This document shows, one piece after another, positions 1 through 8,600 of a stretch of DNA of 14,491 nucleotides. Origin of the DNA: Deltaproteobacteria bacterium (GTDB lineage: Bacteria; Desulfobacterota; Desulfobacteria; Desulfobacterales; JAFDFH01); contig JAFDFH010000031.1 in NCBI GenBank assembly GCA_019309945.1, positions 1 to 14,491 on the forward strand. Direction: 5' to 3'. The notes below the pieces were generated by a model that saw only the letters and a program-made list of their open reading frames with translations, ran no database searches and had not been told where the DNA came from. The translations under genes and the position numbers were made by a program. The stretch's first letter is position 1, and the number at the start of each line of letters is the position of its first letter.

Positions 1-99
1 CGTTATCGCCGCCGTTAACGTCGTCTTACCATGATCAATATGACCAATCGTACCTACATTCACATGCGGCTTGGTCCGCTCAAACTTCTTCTTCGCCAT
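1..99 (-). CDS. tuf: Elongation factor Tu, N-terminal part (cut by window edge)
   Basis: The 33 visible codons from the ATG at 97-99 read MAKKKFERTKPHVNVGTIGH followed by IDHGKTTLTAAIT. This is the start of EF-Tu, the GTPase that carries aminoacyl-tRNA to the ribosomal A site in the cytoplasm. The P-loop (G1 motif) G-H-I-D-H-G-K-T is complete; Ile replaces the more usual Val. A strong Shine-Dalgarno, GGAGG, lies 8 nt before the ATG. The gene follows rpsG after a 94-bp gap, so it occupies the tufA position of the str operon, but no fusA stands between. The rest of the gene lies outside the window. A second tuf copy begins beyond the other window edge. Confidence 0.97.
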   Translation of the reverse strand, partial: MAKKKFERTKPHVNVGTIGHIDHGKTTLTAAIT

Positions 100-126
100 C
101 TTCTCACCCTCCCCATTCAATTGACC

Positions 127-177
127 ATTGAAATTTGAATATTAACAAATTGTCATCGCTTTGATCCGAATTTCAAT
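127..177 (-). other. Inverted repeat in the rpsG-tuf gap
   Basis: A perfect 9-base inverted repeat (attgaaatt at 127-135, aatttcaat at 169-177) separates rpsG from tuf, with a 33-nt loop. It is AT-only apart from one G/C position per arm and has no U-tract, so it is not an intrinsic terminator. It could be an mRNA processing or stability hairpin between the two cistrons, or chance in AT-rich DNA. Confidence 0.3.
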
Positions 178-193
178 CATCAATTCTTTATGC

Positions 194-664
194 CTACCAC
201 CGGTAGTGGGCAAATGCTTTATTTGCATCAGCCATTTTATGCGTATCTTCCTTTTTCTTAACAGAAGCACCTCTCTTATTGGCAGCATCCAATAGCTCCC
301 CTGCCAGTTTACGCGACATGCTTTTTTCAGACCGCTTCCGGGCAAATCCAATAATCCATCGAATGCCTAATGCCGTTCGCCGGGTTATCCGTATTTCCGT
401 TGGAACTTGATATGTTGACCCGCCCACCCGCCGTGACTTCACCTCAATCAAAGGTCTCACATTGTCGAGGGCCTGTTCAAATATTTTGAGCGGAGGCTCT
501 TTTGTTTTTTCCACAATGATATCAAAGGCATCATATAAAATCGACTCGGCGATGCTCTTTTTCCCGTCCCGCATGATCGATGTGATGAATTTGGATACCA
601 GCTTACTCTCATACCTGCTATCCTTTTTTATGACTCGCTCAGGAACTTCTCGCCTTCTGGGCAT
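194..664 (-). CDS. rpsG: 30S ribosomal protein S7
   Basis: S7 is a primary binder of the 3' major (head) domain of 16S rRNA and lines the E site. The 156-aa protein has the normal family length. It starts MPRRREVPERV and carries the S7 signature region DSRYESKLVSKFITSIMRDG at about residues 16-35, then the conserved RVGGSTYQVP and the C-terminal KMADANKAFAHYRW. The ATG at 662-664 is preceded only by a weak ribosome-binding sequence (GGTG, 6 nt spacing), which suits translation coupled to upstream rpsL, 72 bp away. In E. coli, S7 represses its own operon by binding the rpsL-rpsG intercistronic mRNA; whether that applies here cannot be read from this short gap. It is followed directly by tuf, not by fusA. 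Confidence 0.97.
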   Translation of the reverse strand: MPRRREVPERVIKKDSRYESKLVSKFITSIMRDGKKSIAESILYDAFDIIVEKTKEPPLKIFEQALDNVRPLIEVKSRRVGGSTYQVPTEIRITRRTALGIRWIIGFARKRSEKSMSRKLAGELLDAANKRGASVKKKEDTHKMADANKAFAHYRW

Positions 665-736
665 ATGCTACACCATCTCTATTATTATTGGGCTTTTTTT
701 CCGATTTAAAATGAACACGTCGCTACAAACCATTTT

Positions 737-1108
737 TTATTTAGGCCGTTTAGTGCCGTATTTTGACCTTCCCTGTTTCCGATCCTCCACACCCAGTGTA
801 TCGAGGATACCCCTTACGACATGGTACCTTACGCCGGGCAGATCCTTTACGCGTCCCCCCCGCACCAAAATAACCGAGTGCTCCTGAAGATTATGTCCGA
901 TACCTGGAATATATGCTGTAACCTCTATACCGGTAGTGAGTCTGACGCGCGCGACTTTTCGCAAGGCCGAATTTGGTTTCTTGGGAGTTGAGGTATACAC
1001 ACGTGTACATACCCCTCGTTTTTGGGGAGCCCCTTTTAGTGCGGGGGTATTGGTTTTCTTCTTGGCTCGCTTCCTCCCCTTGCGGACTAACTGGTTAATG
1101 GTCGGCAT
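737..1108 (-). CDS. rpsL: 30S ribosomal protein S12
   Basis: S12 sits at the decoding centre of the small subunit and controls tRNA selection accuracy. The 123-aa product starts MPTINQLVRKGRKRAK and has the usual length. The decoding loops are intact: TPKKPNSALRKVARV with Lys43, and RGGRVKDLPGVRYHVVRG with Lys88 and Asp89 (the residue that is methylthiolated in E. coli). Lys43 and Lys88 are the streptomycin-sensitive forms, so no resistance substitution is visible. The ATG at 1106-1108 has a good Shine-Dalgarno (GAGGAG just upstream). It is the first gene of the str part of the cluster and has its own candidate promoter in the 109-bp gap after rpoC. Confidence 0.97.
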   Translation of the reverse strand: MPTINQLVRKGRKRAKKKTNTPALKGAPQKRGVCTRVYTSTPKKPNSALRKVARVRLTTGIEVTAYIPGIGHNLQEHSVILVRGGRVKDLPGVRYHVVRGILDTLGVEDRKQGRSKYGTKRPK

Positions 1109-1165
1109 CTTCTCCTCTTTATCCTGATCAATTTATAAATAGGCGCATCATTTGATAAACGATTT

Positions 1166-1194
1166 TAAATATACATAAACTCTATGATTGTCAA
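1166..1194 (-). promoter_or_regulatory. Candidate sigma-70 promoter for rpsL-rpsG-tuf
   Basis: Reading the minus strand, a perfect -35 box TTGACA (1194-1189) lies in the rpoC-rpsL gap. Two overlapping -10 candidates follow: TATTTA (1171-1166) with a 17-nt spacer, or TATATT (1173-1168, five of six consensus bases) with a 15-nt spacer. The next bases are AT-rich and the predicted start would lie about 50 nt before the rpsL ATG. No intrinsic terminator separates rpoC from this site, so read-through from rpoBC is also likely. Confidence 0.6.
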
Positions 1195-1217
1195 GCATTT
1201 TATAAAAAAACCAATGC

Positions 1218-4200
1218 CTAAGTCACCCCAATCTCTACCTCGTTGTAATAAGGGAAGCCGGTACCTGCAGGAATAATTCGACCCATAATAACATTTTCCT
1301 TAAGTCCTTTCAAATAATCCTCAGCACCGGCAATAGCTGAATCTGTCAGCACTTTCGTCGTCTCCTGGAATGAAGCCGCGGAGATAAAGCTATCCGTGCT
1401 AAGCGATGCCTTGGTAATCCCCAAAATAAGGGGTTCCGCGATGGCCGGCTTCCCGCCGCTCGCAATCACTGCCCTGTTAATTTCCTCGAATTTTATTCTA
1501 TCTACGTGTTCTTCGGTGACAAAATCGGTATCGCCGACATCAAGAACCTTAAAGCGCCTCATCATTTGCCGGACGATCACCTCGATGTGTTTGTCATTGA
1601 TATGGACACCCTGTAAACGGTAAACTTCCTGAACCTCATCGACTAGGTATCTTGCCAATGCCACTTCGCCCTTGATATTTAAGATATCCTGTGGAACAGA
1701 GGAACCGCCGACAAGCGGTTCACCTGCACGGATGTAATCACCTTCATAAAGGTTGATATGCTTACCCCGGGGAAGCAGGTATTCCTTCTTTTCACCAACA
1801 TCTACGGGCGTAACCGTTACTTTCTGCTTCCCTTTTTTCGTACTCTTGGAAATCGATATATACCCGTCAATCTCACTCAAGACAGCCGCTTCTTTAGGCT
1901 TGCGCACCTCAAAAAGCTCAGCGACCCTCGGGAGACCCCCTGTGATATCCTTGGTTTTGGTCGTTTCCCTCGGTAACTTCGCAACAATGTCACCGGCGCC
2001 AACGTTATCTCCTTCTTCCACAAGCAAAATGGCATCCACCGGCAGGGCATAACGGGCCATTCCCGACGATTTCGGTAGTTTAGCGGTCTTCCCATCTTTG
2101 TCTTTGATGGAGATCCTTGGACGTACTTCAGCACTTTTGGATTCGATAATCATCCGGCTTGATTTGCCCGTTACAGGATCCACCTTCTCTTGCATGGTCA
2201 ACCCTGGGGCGATATCACCAAATTTAACGGTTCCTTCAACTTCTGTGATAATCGGTGTCGTAAAAGGATCCCAGGTCGCAAGGAGATCCCCGACTTTAAC
2301 CTTAACCCCGTCCTTAACCACAAAATGGGCGCCGTAGATTACAGGAAACCGCTCCCGCTCCCGGCCGGTATCACCGATAATGGCAAATTCACCACCGCGC
2401 CGGTTCATGACAACATATTCGTTTTGAAGATTTTCCACTACATTCAAATCAATATATTTGACAGTTCCGTCAACCCGAGCACGGATATCCGCTTTCTCAA
2501 CTCGACGGCTCGCCGTTCCACCGATGTGAAAGGTTCGCATCGTCAACTGGGTCCCCGGTTCACCGATCGATTGGGCCGACAAGATTCCCACGGCCTGGCC
2601 AATTTCGACGGGTGCGCCATGCGACAGATCCCTTCCGTAGCATTTAACACACACCCCACTCCGCGTTTTGCAGGTCAAAACCGACCGAATCTTTACACGT
2701 GTGATACCGGCTTCTTCAATCCGCTCTACAGCCTCCTCCTGAATCTCTTCGCCCTCTTTTACAAGAACTCGATCATTAAACGGATCTCGAACATCCTCAA
2801 GTGCTACACGACCCAAAATACGCTCACCCAGGCGTTGAATGACTTCGCCACCCTCCGTTAAGGGTTCAACTTCGATGCCTACCATCGTCCCGCAGTTCTT
2901 TTCCGCTATAATGCAGTCCTGTGCCACATCAGCCAGACGCCGGGTTAAATACCCCGAGTTTGCTGTTTTTAATGCCGTATCGGCAAGTCCTTTGCGGGCA
3001 CCATGAGTCGAAATAAAATATTGTAGAACGGAAAGTCCTTCCCTAAAATTTGCGTTGATAGGTGTCTCAATGATTTCACCGGATGGTTTCGCCATAAGGC
3101 CTCGCATGCCTGCAAGCTGACGCATTTGGTCCTTGCTGCCCCTCGCGCCGGAATCTGCCATCATGTAAATAGGGTTGAAACTCTCCTCAACAACCGGCGT
3201 TCCCTCCTCGCTCAGGATAACATTGCCATCCTTATCTGTTAACGGCACCACCTTCATGGCTTCCATCATCTCATTGGCCACATCGTCGGTTGCTTTTGCC
3301 CATATATCCACGACTTTATTATATTTTTCACCCCTGGTGATTAATCCCTCCGTATATTGTCTGCCGATCTCCTCAACCTGCTTTTCAGCTTTGTCTATAA
3401 TATCCTTTTTGGTTGAAGGAATAATCATGGCATCGATCGAAATGGAAAGCCCCCCTTCGGTTGAATATTTGTAACCCATATCTTTCAACCGATCCGCCAG
3501 TATAACGGTAGCCTTGGGACCAATGTGCCTGTAGGCATAATCCACAAGTTCCCGCAACTTCTTTTTATCCATGACATTGTTGACGAGGCTAAAAGGTATT
3601 TCCGGTCGTTTGTCTATTATTTCAAAAATATGATACGCGTCCTCAGCAAAAACAATGCTGCTCGTTTGCCCTATCTCGAGCGAAAATAACGTGTCAACGT
3701 CTGCATCCTGGTTAGGGAAGATCCTTTTATACTCATCTTTGCTCAATAGGCCCATAACGCCATCATTCTCTTTGTCTTGACTATTTGAATGCCCTTTTAC
3801 GAGATCCTTAAATGATGCGCCATCCTTTAATTGATTCAAAACCGCCATTGCTTCGATTTCTTCAGATACCATGATATGCCGCAATAACGTGAGGTTGTCA
3901 TGGGGTATAATCTCCCAGAGCAGGATACGTCCCACGGTCGTATCCACCTTTGCACCGTCCATCCGGACGACAATTCCAGCATGAAGATCCAGTACCTTGG
4001 CATCGTAGGCCGACCGGACTTCATCAGGACCGGAAAAAATTCGGTCTCCATCTTTGGATCCAGCGACCCCCCGGGTCATGTAATACAAACCGAGGACAAT
4101 ATCCTGAGTTGGAACAATAATAGGCGCCCCGTTCGCCGGGGAAAGGATGTTATTGCTCGACAGCATCAATATCCGGGCTTCAATTTGGGACTCCACCGAA

Positions 4201-5615
4201 AGGGGTATATGAACCGCCATCTGATCGCCGTCGAAGTCCGCATTAAATGCAGTACAAACAAGCGGATGAAGCTGTAAGGCCTTACCCTCTATGAGGATCG
4301 GCTCAAATGCCTGAATTCCTAAACGGTGGAGTGTGGGTGCGCGATTCAAAAGAACCGGGTATTCCTTGACCACCTCATCCAATGTGTCCCAAACTTCCGG
4401 AATCTCTCGTTCGACAAGTTTTTTTGCACTCTTGACCGTGGACACAAGCCCCTTCTGCTCCAGGCGATAATATACAAAAGGCTTAAACAGTTCCAGCGCC
4501 ATCTTTTTGGGCAACCCGCACTGATGGAGCCTAAGGTTTGGCCCGATCGTAATAACCGTACGGCCTGAATAATCGACCCTTTTCCCCAAAAGATTCTGGC
4601 GGAACCGCCCCTGCTTACCCTTAAGGGTGTCACTCAGGGATTTTAAGGGCCGTTTGTTGCTTCCCGTAATCACCCGACCGTGTCGACCATTATCAAAAAG
4701 AACGTCTACGGATTCCTGGAGCATTCTTTTTTCATTGCGGACAATAATGTCGGGAGCCTTTAAATCCACAAGACGCTTCAAACGGTTATTGCGGTTAATG
4801 ACCCTTCGGTAAAGATCGTTGAGATCGGATGTGGCGAATCGGCCCCCTTCAAGTGGAACAAGAGGCCGTAAATCCGGCGGAAGAACGGGAATAGCATCCA
4901 TAATCATCCAGACGGGGTCTATTCCGCTGCGCCTGAAGGCATCGACGATCTTTAGTCGCTTGGCCAGTTTTTTTCGCTTGGCGTCGGAGCTGGTTTCACG
5001 AATTCCAGATCTCAACTCTTTGTACACACTATCAAGATCAATATTCTTCAGCAGCGCCTTGACCGCTTCGGCTCCGATGCCCACTTCGAATTTTGGCCCA
5101 TATGTTTCCAGTGCTTCCTGATATTTATTGTCGGATAATAACTGGCAATAACTCAGACCGGTGTCTTTCGGGTCGATGACAATGAAGCTGTCAAAGTAAA
5201 GCACTTTCTCCATATTTTTGAGGGTCATATCCAAGAGATTTCCAATCTTGCTCGGAAGACTTTTCAAAAACCATATATGGGAAACGGGCGTTGCCAGTTC
5301 AATGTGTGCCATCCGCTCCCTTCGCACCTTGGACTGAATCACCTCTACGCCGCATTTTTCACAGATGACCCCCCGATGCTTCATGCGCTTGTATTTTCCG
5401 CAATTGCATTCATAGTCCTTGGTGGGGCCAAAAATTTTGGCACAGAAAAGGCCATCACGTTCCGGTTTAAATGTTCGGTAATTAATTGTCTCAGGCTTTT
5501 TAATCTCCCCGTGTGACCACTGCCGAATCTGCTCCGATGACGCGAGTGACAGCCGAACACCGGAATAAAGCTTTGGATCCTTGGGTTTTGCAAAGAATTC
5601 GTATAGGGTTTCCAT
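1218..5615 (-). CDS. rpoC: DNA-directed RNA polymerase subunit beta', with an extra parvulin-like domain
   Basis: Beta' carries the catalytic Mg2+ of RNA polymerase and forms the clamp, bridge helix and secondary channel. The 1465-aa protein is longer than the roughly 1400 aa usual in proteobacteria. Visible landmarks are the zinc ribbon C70, C72, C85, C88; the catalytic NADFDGD at 458-464 with D460, D462, D464 (same numbering as E. coli); the bridge helix at about 863-898; the second zinc site C908, C982, C989, C992; the trigger loop at about 1009-1037; and a large SI3-like insertion after it (about 1038-1219). After the catalytic loop the numbering runs about 94 residues ahead of E. coli. 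This comes from an insertion at about 572-673 that resembles a PpiC-type prolyl isomerase (separate entry). The ATG lies 8 nt after the rpoB stop, with AAGGA inside the rpoB tail, so translation is coupled. The reading frame is unbroken. Confidence 0.98.
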   Translation of the reverse strand: METLYEFFAKPKDPKLYSGVRLSLASSEQIRQWSHGEIKKPETINYRTFKPERDGLFCAKIFGPTKDYECNCGKYKRMKHRGVICEKCGVEVIQSKVRRERMAHIELATPVSHIWFLKSLPSKIGNLLDMTLKNMEKVLYFDSFIVIDPKDTGLSYCQLLSDNKYQEALETYGPKFEVGIGAEAVKALLKNIDLDSVYKELRSGIRETSSDAKRKKLAKRLKIVDAFRRSGIDPVWMIMDAIPVLPPDLRPLVPLEGGRFATSDLNDLYRRVINRNNRLKRLVDLKAPDIIVRNEKRMLQESVDVLFDNGRHGRVITGSNKRPLKSLSDTLKGKQGRFRQNLLGKRVDYSGRTVITIGPNLRLHQCGLPKKMALELFKPFVYYRLEQKGLVSTVKSAKKLVEREIPEVWDTLDEVVKEYPVLLNRAPTLHRLGIQAFEPILIEGKALQLHPLVCTAFNADFDGDQMAVHIPLSVESQIEARILMLSSNNILSPANGAPIIVPTQDIVLGLYYMTRGVAGSKDGDRIFSGPDEVRSAYDAKVLDLHAGIVVRMDGAKVDTTVGRILLWEIIPHDNLTLLRHIMVSEEIEAMAVLNQLKDGASFKDLVKGHSNSQDKENDGVMGLLSKDEYKRIFPNQDADVDTLFSLEIGQTSSIVFAEDAYHIFEIIDKRPEIPFSLVNNVMDKKKLRELVDYAYRHIGPKATVILADRLKDMGYKYSTEGGLSISIDAMIIPSTKKDIIDKAEKQVEEIGRQYTEGLITRGEKYNKVVDIWAKATDDVANEMMEAMKVVPLTDKDGNVILSEEGTPVVEESFNPIYMMADSGARGSKDQMRQLAGMRGLMAKPSGEIIETPINANFREGLSVLQYFISTHGARKGLADTALKTANSGYLTRRLADVAQDCIIAEKNCGTMVGIEVEPLTEGGEVIQRLGERILGRVALEDVRDPFNDRVLVKEGEEIQEEAVERIEEAGITRVKIRSVLTCKTRSGVCVKCYGRDLSHGAPVEIGQAVGILSAQSIGEPGTQLTMRTFHIGGTASRRVEKADIRARVDGTVKYIDLNVVENLQNEYVVMNRRGGEFAIIGDTGRERERFPVIYGAHFVVKDGVKVKVGDLLATWDPFTTPIITEVEGTVKFGDIAPGLTMQEKVDPVTGKSSRMIIESKSAEVRPRISIKDKDGKTAKLPKSSGMARYALPVDAILLVEEGDNVGAGDIVAKLPRETTKTKDITGGLPRVAELFEVRKPKEAAVLSEIDGYISISKSTKKGKQKVTVTPVDVGEKKEYLLPRGKHINLYEGDYIRAGEPLVGGSSVPQDILNIKGEVALARYLVDEVQEVYRLQGVHINDKHIEVIVRQMMRRFKVLDVGDTDFVTEEHVDRIKFEEINRAVIASGGKPAIAEPLILGITKASLSTDSFISAASFQETTKVLTDSAIAGAEDYLKGLKENVIMGRIIPAGTGFPYYNEVEIGVT
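3597..3902 (-). other. Parvulin (PpiC-type PPIase)-like domain inserted in RpoC
   Basis: This segment encodes RpoC residues 572-673. It splits a conserved beta' stretch: TTVGRILLWEIIP ends at 571 and IPFSLVNNVMDKKKL resumes at 673, whereas the relatives I remember (Geobacter, E. coli) join these directly (VGR..LW.IVP followed by IPF or LPY). The insert follows the parvulin pattern in order: LLRHIMVSEE (first strand with His580), a helix ending LNQLKDGASFKDLVKGHS (the family's 'L..GADF..LA..S'), DGVMGLL where the family has GGDLGxF, then LFSLEIGQTSSI and AYHIFEIIDKRP (family 'F.L..G..S...' and 'GYHI.KV..R', with His662). The Asp/Cys of the active site is Val620 here, so enzymatic activity is doubtful. 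The frame is open and both junctions are clean. Confidence 0.75.
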
Positions 5616-5623
5616 ATATTTTC

Positions 5624-8600
5624 CTATTCCTTCTTTTCCATCAGCATGACATCCAGACCCAGACTCTGCAACTCTTTGGTCAGGACCTTAAAAGACTCGG
5701 GGATGCCGGGTTCAAGTATATTTTGGCCTTTTACGATTTTTTCGTACATTCGCGTTCTACCAGCCATATCATCTGATTTTACCGTTAAAAATTCCTGCAG
5801 GGCGTGAGCCGCACCATACGCCTCCATGGCCCACACCTCCATTTCACCCAGACGCTGGCCGCCAAACTGGGCTTTCCCTCCAAGCGGCTGCTGGGTTACA
5901 AGCGAATAAGGTCCGATCGATCTGGCATGTATTTTGTCATCCACCAAATGATGAAGTTTCAACATATACATTGTACCCACGGTAATCTTGTCGTCAAACG
6001 GCTCGCCGGTGCGGCCGTCATACAATGTCATTTGACCGGACGGCGAAAGTCCGGCCTCGGCAAGAAGGGCTTTGATTTCATCTTCCTTGGCACCGTCAAA
6101 GACCGGTGTTGCCATATGAACCCCATCTTTATAATCGGTTGCCAAATCGCTAATCGCTTTATCATTCAATTCGTCGATCCAAACCTGTTGTGACGGCTCT
6201 GAGAATATCCGCTTCATTTTGGATCTGATGGCCTCAATCTTGTTTTCTTCAATCAAGTGTTTGAGCTGATCACCCAGCCCCTTGGCAGCAAGCCCCAGAT
6301 GAATTTCCAGAATCTGCCCGACGTTCATTCTAGAAGGCACCCCTAAGGGATTTAAAACCATGTCCACCGATGTCCCATCTTCGAAATAGGGCATATCTTC
6401 CTGGGGAAGAATTCGTGATACCACGCCTTTATTACCGTGACGGCCGGCCATCTTATCACCCACCGAAAGCTTCCGCTTCATGGCCACATAAATCTTTACC
6501 ATCTTAATTACACCTGGAGGAAGATCTTCCCCTTTTTCATACCGTTTGACCTGATGTTCAAAATCCAACCTGCAATTTTCGCGTTGATCCCTGGATCGCT
6601 CAAGGATGTCATGGACCTGTTCGGACAGCGCCGAATCTTTCAAAACAATCCCTTCCATCTGGGCCAGTGGTATTTGGGCGAGGGTCTCGAGATCTATCGT
6701 ACTGTCCCTTGCAATCAAAACCTTCTTACCTTTTTTCAGGGATGCTTCACATTTCTGACCGGCCAGCAATTCTTCAAGTCGTGCGCGAGCCATTTCCTCA
6801 ATGATCCGAAGCTCATCATCTCTGTCTTTTTCCAGGTCTGCAATCTCTTCATCTTCGATCAAATGCGCCCGATTATCTTTTTCAACACCCTTTCTCGAAA
6901 ATACCTTGGCATCAATGACAATACCATCGACACCTGGTGGTATCCGTAAAGAAGTATCTTTTACATCCCCCGCCTTTTCGCCAAAAATGGCCCGCAGAAG
7001 TTTTTCTTCGGGGGAAAGTTGAGTCTCACCCTTGGGTGTAATCTTTCCCACTATAACGTCTCCCGACGTGACTTCCGCGCCAAGTTTGATGATGCCACTT
7101 TCATCCAGATTCTTCAGGGCTTCATCTCCAACATTCGGGATATCACGGGTAATTTCTTCTTTTCCAAGCTTGGTATCCCTGGCTGTCACTTCAAATTCTT
7201 CAATGTGAACAGAGGTATAGATACCGTCCCGAACCAGTCTTTCACTGACCAAAATCGAATCTTCAAAATTATAACCGCCCCAAGGCATAAATGCCACGGT
7301 GACATTCTTGCCAAGCGCCAATTCACCCCGGTCGGTTGCGGGTCCGTCTACAATTATCTCCCCGGCTTTAATCTGTTGACCCTTTCTGACGGCAGGGCGA
7401 TGGTTGAAGCATGTATTCTGATTGGAACGTACGAATTTTAATAGATTATAAATCGTCACGTGCCTTTCGAAACGATCGTCTGTGGAATCATGCCTCACAA
7501 CAATACGAGAAGCGTCCACATCGTCTACCACGCCATCCCGTTGGGCCACGATGGTAACCCCTGAATCTTTCGCTACCACCCCCTCGATGCCTGTACCCAC
7601 TAATGGCGCCTGGTTCGTTACCAGGGGAACGGCTTGCCGCTGCATGTTTGATCCCATTAGCGCCCGGTTGGCATCGTCATTTTCCAAAAAGGGGATGAGG
7701 GAGGCGGAAACGCTCACCAGCTGGTTCGGAGAAACATCCATCAACTCGATATCCTCACGTCTCACCATCAAATATTCACCCGCTACCCGCGATGTTACGA
7801 GCGGATTAACATATCCCCCCTGGTTATCAAGAGGCGCACTCGCCTGGGCAATCGGGTGTTCCTTTTCTTCAAAGGCGCTCAGGAACTTAACTGTATTCGT
7901 AACTTTCGCATCTTTAACCACACGGTAGGGTGTTTCAATAAATCCAAATTCATTTACGCGTGCGTAAGTGCTAAGGGAAACAATAAGGCCGATGTTGGGG
8001 CCTTCCGGCGTTTCGATGGGGCAGATCCTGCCATAGTGAGATGGGTGCACATCCCTTACCTCAAAACCGGCACGCTCGCGGGTCAATCCGCCGGGACCAA
8101 GTGCACTCAACCGCCGTTTATGCGTTGTTTCTGAAAGCGCATTGGTCTGATCCATAAACTGGCTGAGCTGACTGGTTCCGAAGAACTCCTTGACAACCGC
8201 AGAAACCGGCTTCGGATTAACCAGATCATGGGGCATGAGCGCATCGACCTCCTGCAGGCTCATCCGTTCCTTAATGGCACGTTCCATACGAACCAAGCCG
8301 ATGCGATACTGATTTTCGAGAAGTTCACCGACGGCACGTACACGACGATTCCCGAGATGATCGATATCGTCAACCACCCCTTGCGTATCCCGGAGCTTTA
8401 TAAGGGTTTTGGCCGTCAGCAGGATATCTTCTTTCCTGAGTGTTCTTACGTGAACCGGCGTGTCAATCCCCAGTCGGAGATTGATCTTCATCCGGCCCAC
8501 ACCGGAAAGGTCGTAGTAGGATGACCTAAAAAAGAGGTGATCAATGAAATCATGTGCTACCTCCGGTGTTGCCGGATTTCCCGGCCTCAGCCGTCGGTAT

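Noticed and set aside
845..985. Possible streptomycin-resistance changes in S12
   Set aside because: Lys43 and Lys88 are wild type.
1195..1217. Intrinsic terminator after rpoC
   Set aside because: There is a short T-run, but only a 5-base AT-rich inverted repeat around it (GCATT/AATGC) with the T-run in the loop, so the layout is wrong for a terminator.
2190..2861. A 223-codon plus-strand frame antisense to rpoC (and many shorter ones opposite rpoB and rpoC)
   Set aside because: These are mirror frames of the highly conserved polymerase genes; the minus-strand products are unmistakable, and the antisense translations match no family I recognise.
8100..8170. Possible rifampicin-resistance changes in RpoB
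   Set aside because: Q521, D524, H534 and S539 all match the sensitive form; the nearby differences (Thr526, Ala528) are not the classic resistance positions.
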